DNA of 64,000 nucleotides from Terebella lapidaria (GCA_949152475.1 OX424568.1:27813667-27877666); one strand, 5' to 3'; positions 8,486 to 17,258 are shown, counted from the first letter of the stretch. The notes: generated by a model from the sequence alone, not told the origin. Translations and numbers: made by a program.

Positions 8486-9997
8486 ATGGAGGACGAAAGT
8501 ACTTTCGTACCTGACTATCAGGAGGAGTTGGAGGAACCGGGACCTTCCGCGGCCACTGGAGGTCGTGACCTTCGGGCTTGCCTTGGGGGTCACACTGCCT
8601 CTGGTTTCCGTGGTAAGCAACCGGTGGAGTCCCCTGCGCCGAAGCCACGGAAGAAGGCCCGTGGCACCCAGTGTCCCGTCTGCGATGCCACCGTTGCCAG
8701 GGTTGGTCGCCACGCCCAGGAAGTCCACCTCCCGTGGTATTTTTCCCCGGAGAAGACTTGTTGGACATGTCGGAAGGGAGAGTCGACGCCGTGCAAACTA
8801 CGGATGGAGCACACCCAGCGGGACCACGACACTGCCTTCACCGAGTCCAGACTCCAGCAGTGGGTGGGCGGGATGCTCACACTCTTGCATTTCCTGATGG
8901 ATCTGGCAGGAGTCAGCACCGCTGCGGAGCTCTTAGCCCACGTGGTGGAGGCGCGGGCCCATCAGATCGACCCCGGGCTGCACTATAGCGAGGAACAGCT
9001 CGTCGGGCTCCGGGTGCTGGGGAGCGTCATCGACCCAGGTCGCCACCAGAAGCTGACGGAGTACCGCTTTGACCCCCCTCAAGTGCCAGAAGCGGTACTG
9101 CAGTGGAAAGTGGTGATGATGTTAGTGGCACAGCGGTCCGACGCCACGAAGGAAGCCTTACGTAGTCTTCAGCCGGGCCCACCTGTCAGCCGCTACTCAC
9201 GCGTCACCACCGACAGCCACCTGCACCTGGACATCTGCCTGGAGCGCCTGCGGATCACAGGATCTGGTTCTCTGCGTGACTGGATGCACCTCAACCGGTC
9301 GGCGTCCATCGCCATCGATCATTTGGTGGTCTCCATCAGCTTCGCCCGCAGTTTCAGCTGCTTCCACAAGCTGGTGGGGAAACCGTTGCTCCGGCTGACT
9401 GTTGGGTTGCATCCCCACGAGGCTGCTCGCCACGCCACCCTACCCGCGAATCTCCGGCAGGACCTGGAGGAAATGTCGGCGCACCCCTCGTGTGTTGGAG
9501 TGGGCGAGGTCGGGATTGACCACCACCGTTCAACATCGGCCGCCAAGCGCAGCAACCAGGTCCATTACCTGGAGTCCGCCTGTCAGCTGGCCAGCACACT
9601 GAACAAGCCGATGGTGATCCACTGTCGCCCCGACCGCGAGGACCCGGATGCTGCTCGACGCCTCTGCATCGAGACCATGACCAGACACCTGGACCGCCAG
9701 CATCCGGTGTATGTGCACCACTTTAGCGACGACCTAGCCGCCGCACGGGAGTGGATTGCGGCCTTCCCACGGACCCACTTTGGATTCGGGCGCCGAGCTC
9801 AGCGGGAGGATCTGAAGGAGCTCATCCAGGAGCTGGGTCACAGCCGGCTGCTCTTGGAGTCCGACGCCCCATATCAGCTGGACAATCCGTGGAAGTTGGC
9901 CGGAGTCGCTTCCCTCCTTGGCGAGTGGCTGGGGTTGCCCTCCACTTATGTTCTAGAGTTTGGGAGCCTGAATGCGGCCAGGTTCTTTCGGCTATAG
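8486..9997 (+). CDS. E0 ORF2: zinc finger plus TatD/TATDN2-like metal-dependent hydrolase
   Basis: 503 residues in one open frame starting at ATG 8486, 110 bases after pol. Residues about 70-100 hold a CPVC ... H ... H finger-like motif and a CWTC pair. Residues 243 to about 500 form a TatD domain with the family's metal and catalytic signatures: DSHLHLD (243), GLHPH (307), GEVGID (Glu 341), MVIHCRP (His 379), VHHF (411-412) and ESDAPY (Asp 460). TatD proteins are Mg-dependent nucleases of the amidohydrolase-like superfamily; the animal TATDN2 group is closest in my recollection. It lies between pol and the 3' LTR, so it travels with the element. All expected metal ligands are present, suggesting a functional enzyme. 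Its role in the retroelement is unknown; processing of nucleic-acid intermediates is one guess. The fused N-terminal finger suggests nucleic-acid binding. Confidence 0.85.
   Translation: MEDESTFVPDYQEELEEPGPSAATGGRDLRACLGGHTASGFRGKQPVESPAPKPRKKARGTQCPVCDATVARVGRHAQEVHLPWYFSPEKTCWTCRKGESTPCKLRMEHTQRDHDTAFTESRLQQWVGGMLTLLHFLMDLAGVSTAAELLAHVVEARAHQIDPGLHYSEEQLVGLRVLGSVIDPGRHQKLTEYRFDPPQVPEAVLQWKVVMMLVAQRSDATKEALRSLQPGPPVSRYSRVTTDSHLHLDICLERLRITGSGSLRDWMHLNRSASIAIDHLVVSISFARSFSCFHKLVGKPLLRLTVGLHPHEAARHATLPANLRQDLEEMSAHPSCVGVGEVGIDHHRSTSAAKRSNQVHYLESACQLASTLNKPMVIHCRPDREDPDAARRLCIETMTRHLDRQHPVYVHHFSDDLAAAREWIAAFPRTHFGFGRRAQREDLKELIQELGHSRLLLESDAPYQLDNPWKLAGVASLLGEWLGLPSTYVLEFGSLNAARFFRL
8565..8593 (+). 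other. E0 hairpin 6, inside the TatD ORF
   Basis: 9-bp stem GTGACCTTC / GGGGGTCAC (two T-G pairs) around GGGCTTGCCTT. Coding reading DLRACLGG, in the same register (CGG GCT) as hairpins 4 and 5. Confidence 0.6.
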
Positions 9998-10064
9998 TGA
10001 GGACCGTTTAGTGGACTGTTTAGTGTAGATATTTCGATGTTATCACCCAATGTTCCTATGCATG

Positions 10065-10089
10065 TTTCCTCGGGCTTGCTCTGGGGGAA
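10065..10089 (+). other. E0 hairpin 7
   Basis: 7-bp stem TTTCCTC / GGGGGAA with loop GGGCTTGCTCT. Flanking TATGCATG and TGCATGTAT can extend the stem past a small bulge. Confidence 0.6.
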
Positions 10090-10150
10090 GTGCATGTATA
10101 AGGTTAGGGTATTTGTTTGTATGTATGCTTGTATAGCTTCTCACTTTGTT

Positions 10151-10179
10151 TCTATCTTCGGGCTTGCTCTGGAGATGGA
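10151..10179 (+). other. E0 hairpin 8
   Basis: Stem TCTATCTTC pairs with GGAGATGGA (two T-G pairs) around loop GGGCTTGCTCT. Confidence 0.6.
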
Positions 10180-10231
10180 TATGTACATTTTGTATATACA
10201 TACAGTTTATGGTACGTTAGAAGCATTGGAA

Positions 10232-10254
10232 CTCTCGGGCTTGTCTCGGGGGAG
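10232..10254 (+). other. E0 hairpin 9
   Basis: Stem CTCTC / GGGAG around a loop starting GGGCTTGTCTC. It is the weakest of the nine. Confidence 0.45.
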
Positions 10255-10550
10255 CCAACTGTAAACATCTGTAAATATCTGCTCATGTATCAGATCTAGC
10301 CTAATATAGTGGGGATTTAATTAGCTATTTAACACGCTGATTGGTTAGCAGCCTTTTTTTTAGGAGGGAGGGGGAAGCCTAAGGGACCTGTATTTATGTA
10401 GCCGTATTTTTAGTGTCGCGGTTTTACAAGTTATTGTAGCAGTCTTTTCGCTAAGTTCGACAGTCCAGGAGCAAATGATGTAAAACCCTACATTGTAACG
10501 TTGCTTGTACTGACGCCATGTTTTCGTCCAAAGAAGAAGCAGAGGGAGAG

Positions 10551-10742
10551 TGTGGTGGATACGCTGTACTGCTCGCCCACCGTGGACCTGCAGCGCCGCC
10601 TGTCGTCGTCACCAAGTGCAAGGCGCGTAAACAGCTACATTTCAGATGACGAACAGAACTGCATGAAGCCGGACGGACAAGCCTACGCTGCCAATCCCTA
10701 CGGTTAGTAGTCAGCCATCTCGACCATAGTTTGGACACTATA
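10551..10742 (+). repeat. E0 3' LTR
   Basis: 192 bp, matches the 5' LTR at 4193 by eye. It is followed by the CAAA target duplication at 10743-10746. Confidence 0.85.
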
Positions 10743-10748
10743 CAAATC

Positions 10749-11273
10749 TATGGTGTACGATGGCGGCCATATTACATTCTCGCTGTCTCGACTTGTTTGT
10801 TCACTCGAGGTTGTGATGTGAGGTCACGAGAGGGCGATGCGAGGTCACGAGGGGTCAATGCGAGGCCACGAGAGGCCGATGCAAGGTCACGAGACTACGA
10901 TGCGAGAACACGAGGTTTACACCTCGCCCTCTCGCATCACCCTCTCATAACCTCGCATCGCCCTCTCGCGACCTCGCATAGCCCTCTCACAACCTCGCAT
11001 CACACTCTCGCAACCTTGCCTTAAAACTGTCATGCATGAAAGGCTGCAAGGTTGCAAGGGTTGATGGAAGATTGTGTGGGATTGAGGCGAGGTTGCAATG
11101 CGAGGTTGCAATGCGAGGTTGCGAGGCTGCGATGCGAGGTTATGAGAGGGCGATGCGAGGCCACGAGACTGCGAGGTCACGAGGTGTAAAACTCGTGTTC
11201 TTGCATCGCAACCTCGAGTGAAAAAACAAGTCGAGACAGCGAGAATGTAATATGGCCGCCATCGTACACCATA
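10749..11273. mobile_element. Foldback (palindromic) transposable element
   Basis: About 65 bp at the left end (TATGGTGTACGATGGCGGCC...) recur as the reverse complement at the right end (...GGCCGCCATCGTACACCATA) with very few mismatches. The interior is made of short degenerate repeats of the type GCGAGGTCACGAGAGGGCGATG on one arm and their complement on the other, so the whole element can fold back. CAAATC is present on both sides (10743-10748 and 11274-11279) and is the likely target duplication. No coding capacity; a non-autonomous foldback or MITE-type element. It abuts the E0 right LTR, whose own CAAA duplication overlaps the same bases. Confidence 0.75.
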
Positions 11274-11279
11274 CAAATC

Positions 11280-11471
11280 CTAGCTGTGGAAATGTCACAA
11301 ATCCTAATAATGGTAAGCTATTGCCCACGAAGGTACTTTTACCTGTCGATACTTTCGAATTAATCAATGAATTGGGCATTAGAAACCATTCAGAGGGTGT
11401 CATGCTGGTCGTAAACGCGGCGATACCCAGATGTCTTTCACAGCAATCTACGATCTCTTCCTCGCGCTCGT
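11280..11471. other. No gene recognised
   Basis: Single-copy-looking sequence between the foldback element and the LINE fragment. It may be further decayed LINE 5' sequence, as it runs without a visible border into the endonuclease remnant. Confidence 0.35.
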
Positions 11472-11660
11472 GTGGATTACATACAGGATAATAACATCAA
11501 CATTTCGACTGTCAATGTACACTCAATTAGGAATAAAACTGATGAGTTCCTCCATCATGTCATCGGAAATAATTATGACATATGTACTGTCACTGAGACT
11601 TGGCGTATGCAAAACGATGATAAATGCAGAAGCGAACTCAATCAATGTGGATGATGTTGA
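11472..11660 (+). pseudogene. Non-LTR retrotransposon endonuclease fragment
   Basis: The frame contains INISTVNVHSIRNKTDEF and then NNYDICTVTETW. This matches the start of the APE-type endonuclease of LINE ORF2 (an N-x-R/H-SIRNK block followed by a DI-x-x-x-TETW block). Only the first ~60 codons remain before the sequence runs into the tandem repeat. No RT domain is nearby, so this is a truncated remnant. Confidence 0.65.
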
Positions 11661-12641
11661 GTACAATAATTATCCTTATTTATAACCATGGGCTTTAACC
11701 AATAACCATTAAATTAATTGAATTAATGATTCTTTAATGTATGTATATTATACATCGATCATGCATCAATACATGCAATCTTGCGTTGCGTTGCGCAAAG
11801 TACCATTACACCCGAATTGATGAACTGCTGATGTCAAAGCAGCTGGTGATTTTCTTATTTTCTAATGTCAATGTAGCCATAAATTATTTAGTCTTCAGTA
11901 AAGGTGTTCAATATATATTAACAAGAAAATATATATATGTACGTTGTGCAATTTGGAAACTCCACAATATTCCAGTGGATGTGGGTCAAAAGTACCATGT
12001 AGAAATCCAGTCCTATTGGTCAAGTTGAGTATCATAATTAACCTTATTTATAACCATTCATTCACTGAAATTGATTGAATCAAAGATTTTGAATGTATGT
12101 TTATTATTAGAAAGTGAACCCTCATGTCCATATTATGTTGGGTTCTTGATCATGTTGAGTACTATAATTATCCTTACCATTAACCATAAAATAATTGAAT
12201 TAATGATTTTTTTAATGTATGTATATTATACATCAATCATGCATTGATGCAATCATGCGTTGCGTTGCGCAAAGTACCATTACCCAGTGTTATAATGGTA
12301 AAAAGCGCAACGCAACGCAACGCAATAAAAAAAGATACTAAAAATCTGGACCCGAATTCATGAACTGCTGATGTCAAAACAGCTGGTGATTTTCTTATTT
12401 TCTAATGTCAATGTAGCCATAAATTATTTAGTCTTCAGTAAAGGTGTTCAATATATATTAACAAGAAAATATATATATGTACGTTGTGCAATTTGGAAAC
12501 TCCACAATATTCCAGTGGATGTGGGTCAAAAGTACCATTTAGAAATCCAGTCCTATTGGTCAAGTTGAGACCAATAATTACCCTTAATTATAACCATTCA
12601 TTCACTGAAAATAATTGAATCAATGCTTTTTTAAAATGTAT
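11661..12641. repeat. Tandem repeat of about 540 bp (left part of an interrupted array)
   Basis: Two successive units share GAACTGCTGATGTCAAA at 11821 and 12362, giving a period of about 541 bp. Each unit contains GCGTTGCG-type ends, an ATATATTAACAAGAAAATAT block and a CCAGTCCTATTGGTCAAG block. In the second unit GCGTTGCGTTGCGCAAAGTA and its near complement flank a short spacer, a likely hairpin. A third unit lies on the far side of E1 (36324 on), showing that E1 inserted into this array. Confidence 0.75.
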
Positions 12642-14020
12642 TGTAACGGTTTTGGGGCGTACCCAAAAGTTTCCCCTAGGTAATTCTGTTAGGTTTTGTG
12701 ATATTATGGTTAAATAACCGTTTATTAAAATGTATATGTGTTTAAAGGTCCATACGGTTCCGTATTGTTAATGTTTAAAAGGTTTTCCGTCTAGGAACTT
12801 TGTATATTTCTATGTTGGTAAAGCCGGAGACGGAGCCGGAACCGGAGACGGAACCGGAGACGGAGCCGGAACAATGGAGTACAAAAACGTAATGACGTTA
12901 TTTCCGGAAGGTCATGTGATCAGCCTCGTTTTCGGTTTAAAAGGTGACGTGTCAGCCACTGATTGGTTCTAGAGTGTTTTTAGAAATCCGGAAAATATCA
13001 GTGTTTTGGCGGACTATGACGTCACAATAGGTTGGTCACGTGACGTGGGTCTCAGGTCTATAAAAGCCCCCGCTTCACAGCGGACGGCGGAGTTGGTGTC
13101 CTGACGTCGACCTGTGCAGACCCCTTCTCCCATAGCAGAGTACTCCCTTGTTCTGGATAGAGTCATCCAGATGATAGCAGTTAAGTCTTCTGACTGTGCA
13201 CTTGGAAAATAAACATGAAAACTTCAACCGAGTTGTTTTTCCGTGTTCGTTAGGGAACTGGAAGTTATAACAAAGTTAGTTCACCGGAAAAGAAAGTAAT
13301 ACAGAGAAAAGGGAGATAAGTCCACAGTCGGTTAAGACCAAGTTGTAACGACGTCTTAGGGTGATCCAAGAACCCAGATCACCAAGGAAGGAGACGGAGA
13401 CGGAGGTGGTATTCAACGGAGCAACTACGGAGGCGGTATCGGACGGAGCAGTTGCAGAGACGGGAACGACAAAGCAGTTGCAGAGGCGGTACCGGACGAC
13501 GGAGTTGCAGAGGCAGTACCTGACGGAGCGGTTGCGGTAACCGGAAGTGAGAACACTTCCGAGATACTCCATTTCAGGTGCAGTCGCAGGTTGCGGTGAG
13601 GCAGAGCCAACCAGAGCAGTTTGCAGTGAGGCGGAACCTGGCAGAGCGGTTGCAGTATTCGGAAACGGCAACGTTCCCGGATTCTCATTCCAGGTGCAGT
13701 CGCAGTTGCAGTAAGGCGGAAAACGACGGAGCTGTTGCAGTAAAGCGGTATCCCGACGGAGCAGTTGCAGTACCCGGAGACGGAAACGCCTCCGGATTCT
13801 TACGTTACAGGTGCAGTTGCAGATTAGCAGTCGGACAACGGTTAAGAGGTCCATTCCAGACCACGCTACCAACCTCAGAGACTTCTAGCCGGAGTTCAAC
13901 CGTACAGCAGTAGCAGTATCCCGGAGTTTTACCGTTTCAGCTCCGGTTAAATAACAACTCACCCACCTCCCAAGAAAACCGGTTCATCAAGACGTCACAG
14001 AAGGGTGCAAACCCGTTACA
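12642..14020 (+). repeat. E1 5' LTR
   Basis: 1379 bp, TGTAACGG ... CCGTTACA with 8-bp inverted ends. It contains TATAAAAG at 13059-13066, preceded by a CCAAT box (as ATTGG), a CRE and TCACGTGAC, and AATAAA at 13208-13213. The downstream ~750 bp is made of degenerate repeats built on GGAGCAGTTGCAG. Confidence 0.9.
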
Positions 14021-14026
14021 ACTTTT

Positions 14027-14045
14027 TGGTGGCAGCGGTGGGATC
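14027..14045 (+). other. E1 primer-binding site
   Basis: TGGTGGCAGCGGTGGGATC, seven bases inside the LTR end; identical to the E2 site. Confidence 0.7.
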
Positions 14046-14054
14046 ATCTGCAGT

Positions 14055-14543
14055 ATGACTACTAGACGGGGCAAATTGGCGGAACAGCAGCTGAAGACAG
14101 CCGTGTCGGACACGGAGCAGCCTGTAGGAGCAGTAGGAGCTGAGCCGTTGCAGATGCCGGTTGCGGAAAAGGAAGCAGTTCGTCCTGCCGAGCGAAAGCT
14201 GATGCAGCCGGAAATGCAGAAAGCAGTTGCAGAAGAGCTCCTTCGGGTTCCTCAAGGAGTACAGCCTGCAGAGCAGTTAGCAGAGGCGGAAATTAACTTT
14301 CCGGACCAGGCTGGCGATCGGGAACCGGATGCGGAACCGGAAGGCGGAGAGAATTTAGTCGACAACCTGACCAGATTATTGGCGACCCAAATGGAGGTGT
14401 TTCAGCAGCACCTGGCAGTAACCGGAAAGCAGCAGCAGGCAGAAGCAGTACAACAACCAGCACCAAGGGCAGGAGTAGCCAGATTAATGACATACGACGG
14501 AACTGATCCGTGGCCGGAGTATGAGGCTCACCTCCTTGAATAC
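14055..14543 (+). pseudogene. gag: E1 gag, 5' part, cut by the E2 insertion
   Basis: Starts MTTRRGKLAEQQ as in E2 gag and is nearly identical for about 160 codons. It stops at ...GAATAC where E2 begins. The reading resumes after E2 at ATACGCTCGG (27066). The ATAC at both junctions (14540-14543 and 27066-27069) is the E2 target duplication. Confidence 0.88.
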
Positions 14544-14864
14544 TGTAACGGTTTTGGGGCGTACCCAAAGGTTTCCCCTAGGTAATTATGTTAGTATTTT
14601 GTGATATTATGGTTAAATAACCGTTTATTAGGGTGTATATGTGTTTAAAGGTTCATACGGTTCCGTATTGTTAATGTTTTAAAGGTTTTCCGTCTCGCAA
14701 CTTAGTAATTTATGATGTCGGTAAAGCCGGAGACGGAACCGGAACCGGAGACGGAACCGGACACGGAGCCGGAACAATGGAGTACAAAAACGTAATGACG
14801 TTATTTCCGGAAGGTCATGTGATCAGCCTCGTTTTCGGTTTAAAAGGTGACGTGTCAGCCACTG

Positions 14865-14969
14865 ATTGGTTCTAGAGTGTTTTTAGAAATCCGGAAAATA
14901 TCAGTGTTTTGGCGGACTATGACGTCACAATAGGTTGGTCACGTGACGTGGGTCTCAGGTCTATAAAAG
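14865..14969 (+). promoter_or_regulatory. E2 LTR core promoter
   Basis: Ordered motifs: CCAAT box as ATTGG (14865-14869), CRE TGACGTCA (14920-14927), E-box palindrome TCACGTGAC (14939-14947), TATAAAAG (14962-14969). Transcription would start about 30 bases downstream, near the CAGCGGACGG stretch. The same arrangement is present in all four LTR copies. Confidence 0.75.
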
Positions 14970-15110
14970 CCCCCGCTTCACAGCGGACGGCGGAGTTGGT
15001 GTCCTGACGTCGACCTGTGCAGACCCCTTCTCCCATAGCAGAGTACTCCCTTGTTCCGGATAGAGTCATCCAGATGATAGCAGTTAAGTCTTCCGACTGT
15101 GAACTTGGAA

Positions 15111-15116
15111 AATAAA
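15111..15116 (+). terminator. E2 LTR polyadenylation signal
   Basis: AATAAA about 140 bases downstream of the TATA box, so the R region would be short and U5 would be the long repetitive remainder of the LTR. In the 3' LTR the signal is at 26245-26250. Confidence 0.6.
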
Positions 15117-15937
15117 CATGAAAACTTCAACCGAGTTGTTTTTCCGTGTTCGTTAGGGAACTGGAAGTTATAATAAAATTAGTTTCCCGGAAAAGACAGT
15201 TATACGGAGTAAAGGGAGATAAGACTACAGTCGGTTAAGACCAAGTTGTAACGACGTCTTAGGGTGATCTAAGAACCCAGATCACCGAGGAAGGAGTCGG
15301 AGACGGAGACGGAGGTGGAAATCAACGGAGCAACTACGGAGGCGGTATCGGACGGAGCAGTTGCAGAGACGGGAACGACGAAGCAGTTGCAGAGGCGGTA
15401 CCGGACGACGGAGTTGCAGAGGCAGTACCTGACGGAGCGGTTGCGGTAACCGGAAGTGGGAACACTTCCGAGATACTCCATTTCAGGTGCAGTCGCAGGT
15501 TGCGGTGAGGCGGAGCCAACCGGAGCAGATTGCAGTGCGGCGGAACCTGGCAGAGCGGTTGCAGTATTCGGAAACGGCAACGTTCCCGGATTCTTTATTC
15601 CAGGCGCAGTCGCAGTTTGCAGTAAGACGGAAAACGACGGAGCTGTTGCAGTAAAGCGGTTTCCCGACGGAGCAGTTGCAGTACCCGGAGACGGAAACGC
15701 CTCCGGATCCTTACTTTACAGGTGCAGTTGCAGATTAGCAGTCGGGCAACGGTTAAGAGGTCCATTCCAGACCACGCTACCAACCTTAGAGACTTCTAGC
15801 CGGAGTTCAACCGTACAACAGTAGCAGTTTCCCGGAGTTTTACCGTTTCAGCTCCGGTTAAACAACAACTCACCCACCTCCCTAGAAAACCGGTTCATCA
15901 AGACGTCACAGAAGGGTTCAAACCCGTTACAACTTTT

Positions 15938-15956
15938 TGGTGGCAGCGGTGGGATC
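15938..15956 (+). other. E2 primer-binding site
   Basis: TGGTGGCAGCGGTGGGAT matches, from recall, 18 bases complementary to the 3' end of animal tRNA-Leu(AAG). It starts seven bases inside the LTR end. Confidence 0.75.
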
Positions 15957-15965
15957 ATCTGCAGT

Positions 15966-17258
15966 ATGACTACTAGACGGGGCAAATTGGCGGAACAGCA
16001 GCTGAAGGCAGCCGTGTCGGACACGGAGCAGCCTGTAGGAGCAGTAGGAGCTGAGCCGTTGCAGATGCCGGTTGCGGAAAAGGAAGCGGTTCGTCCTGCC
16101 GAGCGGAAGCTGTTGCAGCCGGAAATGCAGAAAGCAGTTGCAGACGAGCCCCTCCGGGTTCCTCAAGGAGAACAGCCTGCAGAGCAGTTAGCAGAGGCGG
16201 AAGTTAACTTTCCGGACCAGGCTGGCGATCGGGAACCGGATGCGGACCCGGAAGGCGGAGAGAACTTAGTCGACAACCTGACCAGATTATTGGCGACCCA
16301 AATGGAGGTGTTTCAGCAGCACCTGGCAGTAACCGGAAAGCAGCAGCAGGCAGAAGCAGTACAACAGCCAGCACCAAGGGCAGGAGTAGCCAGATTAATG
16401 ACATACGACGGAACTGATCCGTGGCCGGAATATGAGGCTCACCTCCTTGAATACGCTCGGTACTACCGTTGGACAGCAGAGGAAAAGGCGCTGAACTTAT
16501 GTGTCAGTTTGAGGGGTAACGCCCGCAGCATACTACTGGATCTGTCCGCGGAGCAGAGACGCAGCTTTGATACGGTTGTGGCGGCATTAAAACAGCAGTT
16601 TTGTCCGGGGGAGAAAACATTTGTTTTCCAGGCAGAATTGCAGACACGGAAATTGCAGCCGGAGGAGGAGCTGTCCGAGCTGGCCAGAGACATACGGAGC
16701 AAGACGCGGCTAGCTTACCCAAAAGCAGATCCGGCAACAACAGAAGTGCTCATGAAGATGCATTTCTGCAACAGCCTGACTAACCGAGATATGCGGTTGT
16801 CGGTATTGAAAAGCCACCCGGAAACGCTGTCGCAGGCCCTGGCTTTCGCTACCGAGTATGAGAGTATCATGAAAACGGACAACAGCAGACCAGCGGAGCG
16901 ACACCGGACGAGGCAGCTGAACACGGAGCCGGAGTGGAGCCAGCAGGTGAACGAATTGCGGAAGCAAGCCGAGCAGACTCAGCAGCAGATGGCGGATCTG
17001 ATGACTCAGGTCAAGGAAGCGGTTAGCCGGCAGCAGCAGCAGCGCAGTTCCCGAGCGGATTTAGAATGTTTCAACTGTGGCCGGAAAGGGCATTTTGCCC
17101 GAGACTGTAGGCAGCCGAAGCAGCAGCAGCAGCGGCGTCAACCACAACAGCAGCAGTCGCCGCGACAACAGCAGCAGCAGCAGCAGCAGCAGCCGCAGCA
17201 GCAGCAGCAGCAACAATTGCAGCAGCCACGACAGCAGCAGCAGCAGCCGGAAAACTAG
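15966..17258 (+). CDS. gag: E2 gag polyprotein
   Basis: 430 residues from ATG 15966, ten bases after the primer-binding site. Residues 1 to about 150 are Glu/Gln/Ala-rich and low complexity. About 155-300 form the gypsy capsid-type retrotrans_gag region (LMTYDGTDPWPEYEAHLLEY, then a FDTVVAALKQQF stretch). A CCHC zinc knuckle, CFNCGRKGHFARDC, lies at 368-381. The tail is a polyglutamine tract encoded mostly by CAG (384-430). It should form the virus-like particle and bind element RNA through the knuckle. The stop TAG (17256-17258) is overlapped by the -1 frame of pol. The poly-Q tract is longer here than in E1, as expected of an unstable triplet repeat. Confidence 0.92.
   Translation: MTTRRGKLAEQQLKAAVSDTEQPVGAVGAEPLQMPVAEKEAVRPAERKLLQPEMQKAVADEPLRVPQGEQPAEQLAEAEVNFPDQAGDREPDADPEGGENLVDNLTRLLATQMEVFQQHLAVTGKQQQAEAVQQPAPRAGVARLMTYDGTDPWPEYEAHLLEYARYYRWTAEEKALNLCVSLRGNARSILLDLSAEQRRSFDTVVAALKQQFCPGEKTFVFQAELQTRKLQPEEELSELARDIRSKTRLAYPKADPATTEVLMKMHFCNSLTNRDMRLSVLKSHPETLSQALAFATEYESIMKTDNSRPAERHRTRQLNTEPEWSQQVNELRKQAEQTQQQMADLMTQVKEAVSRQQQQRSSRADLECFNCGRKGHFARDCRQPKQQQQRRQPQQQQSPRQQQQQQQQQPQQQQQQQLQQPRQQQQQPEN
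17249..17255 (+). other. Candidate -1 ribosomal frameshift site at the gag stop
   Basis: GGAAAAC lies directly before the gag TAG. Gag is in frame 0, and the pol frame, one base back, is open through this point and on into protease. The heptamer is of the GGA-XXX-Y type rather than a perfect XXX-YYY-Z. The same sequence is conserved in E1 (28001-28007). Confidence 0.5.

Larger units (their letters stand above)
9998..10550 (+). other. E0 3' untranslated region with hairpins and polypurine tract
   Basis: Non-coding stretch after the TatD ORF. It carries three more GGGCTTG-loop hairpins (10065-10254) and ends in the purine-rich tract 10530-10550 (AAAGAAGAAGCAGAGGGAGAG minus one base), which abuts the 3' LTR and would prime plus-strand synthesis. 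Confidence 0.65.
4193..10742 (+). mobile_element. E0: short-LTR Ty3/gypsy retrotransposon carrying a TatD ORF
   Basis: Two 192-bp direct repeats (4193-4384 and 10551-10742) that look identical by eye bound the element. They are flanked by a 4-bp duplication CAAA (4189-4192 and 10743-10746). A TGGTGTCAGAAG primer-binding site lies just inside the left LTR and a purine tract (10530-10550) abuts the right LTR. Internal order is leader, RT-RNase H-integrase, TatD-domain ORF, 3' untranslated region. Integrase follows RNase H and has an H2C2 finger, which fits Ty3/gypsy. No gag or aspartic protease is present, and RT starts just after a run of about 27 A. The matching LTRs and perfect duplication imply recent insertion. 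If the missing part was lost before insertion, mobilisation relied on Gag supplied in trans. Confidence 0.88.
14544..15931 (+). repeat. E2 5' LTR
   Basis: 1388 bp, TGTAACGG ... CCGTTACA. The copy at 25678 is the same length and matches wherever compared. It differs from the E1 LTRs by many substitutions and small indels, so the two elements represent separate source copies. Confidence 0.93.

Noticed and set aside
13276..13872. 198-codon minus-strand frame in the E1 LTR, and similar frames in the other LTRs
   Set aside because: It lies in degenerate GGAGCAGTTGCAG repeats of U5; low complexity and shared by all LTR copies, with no domain.
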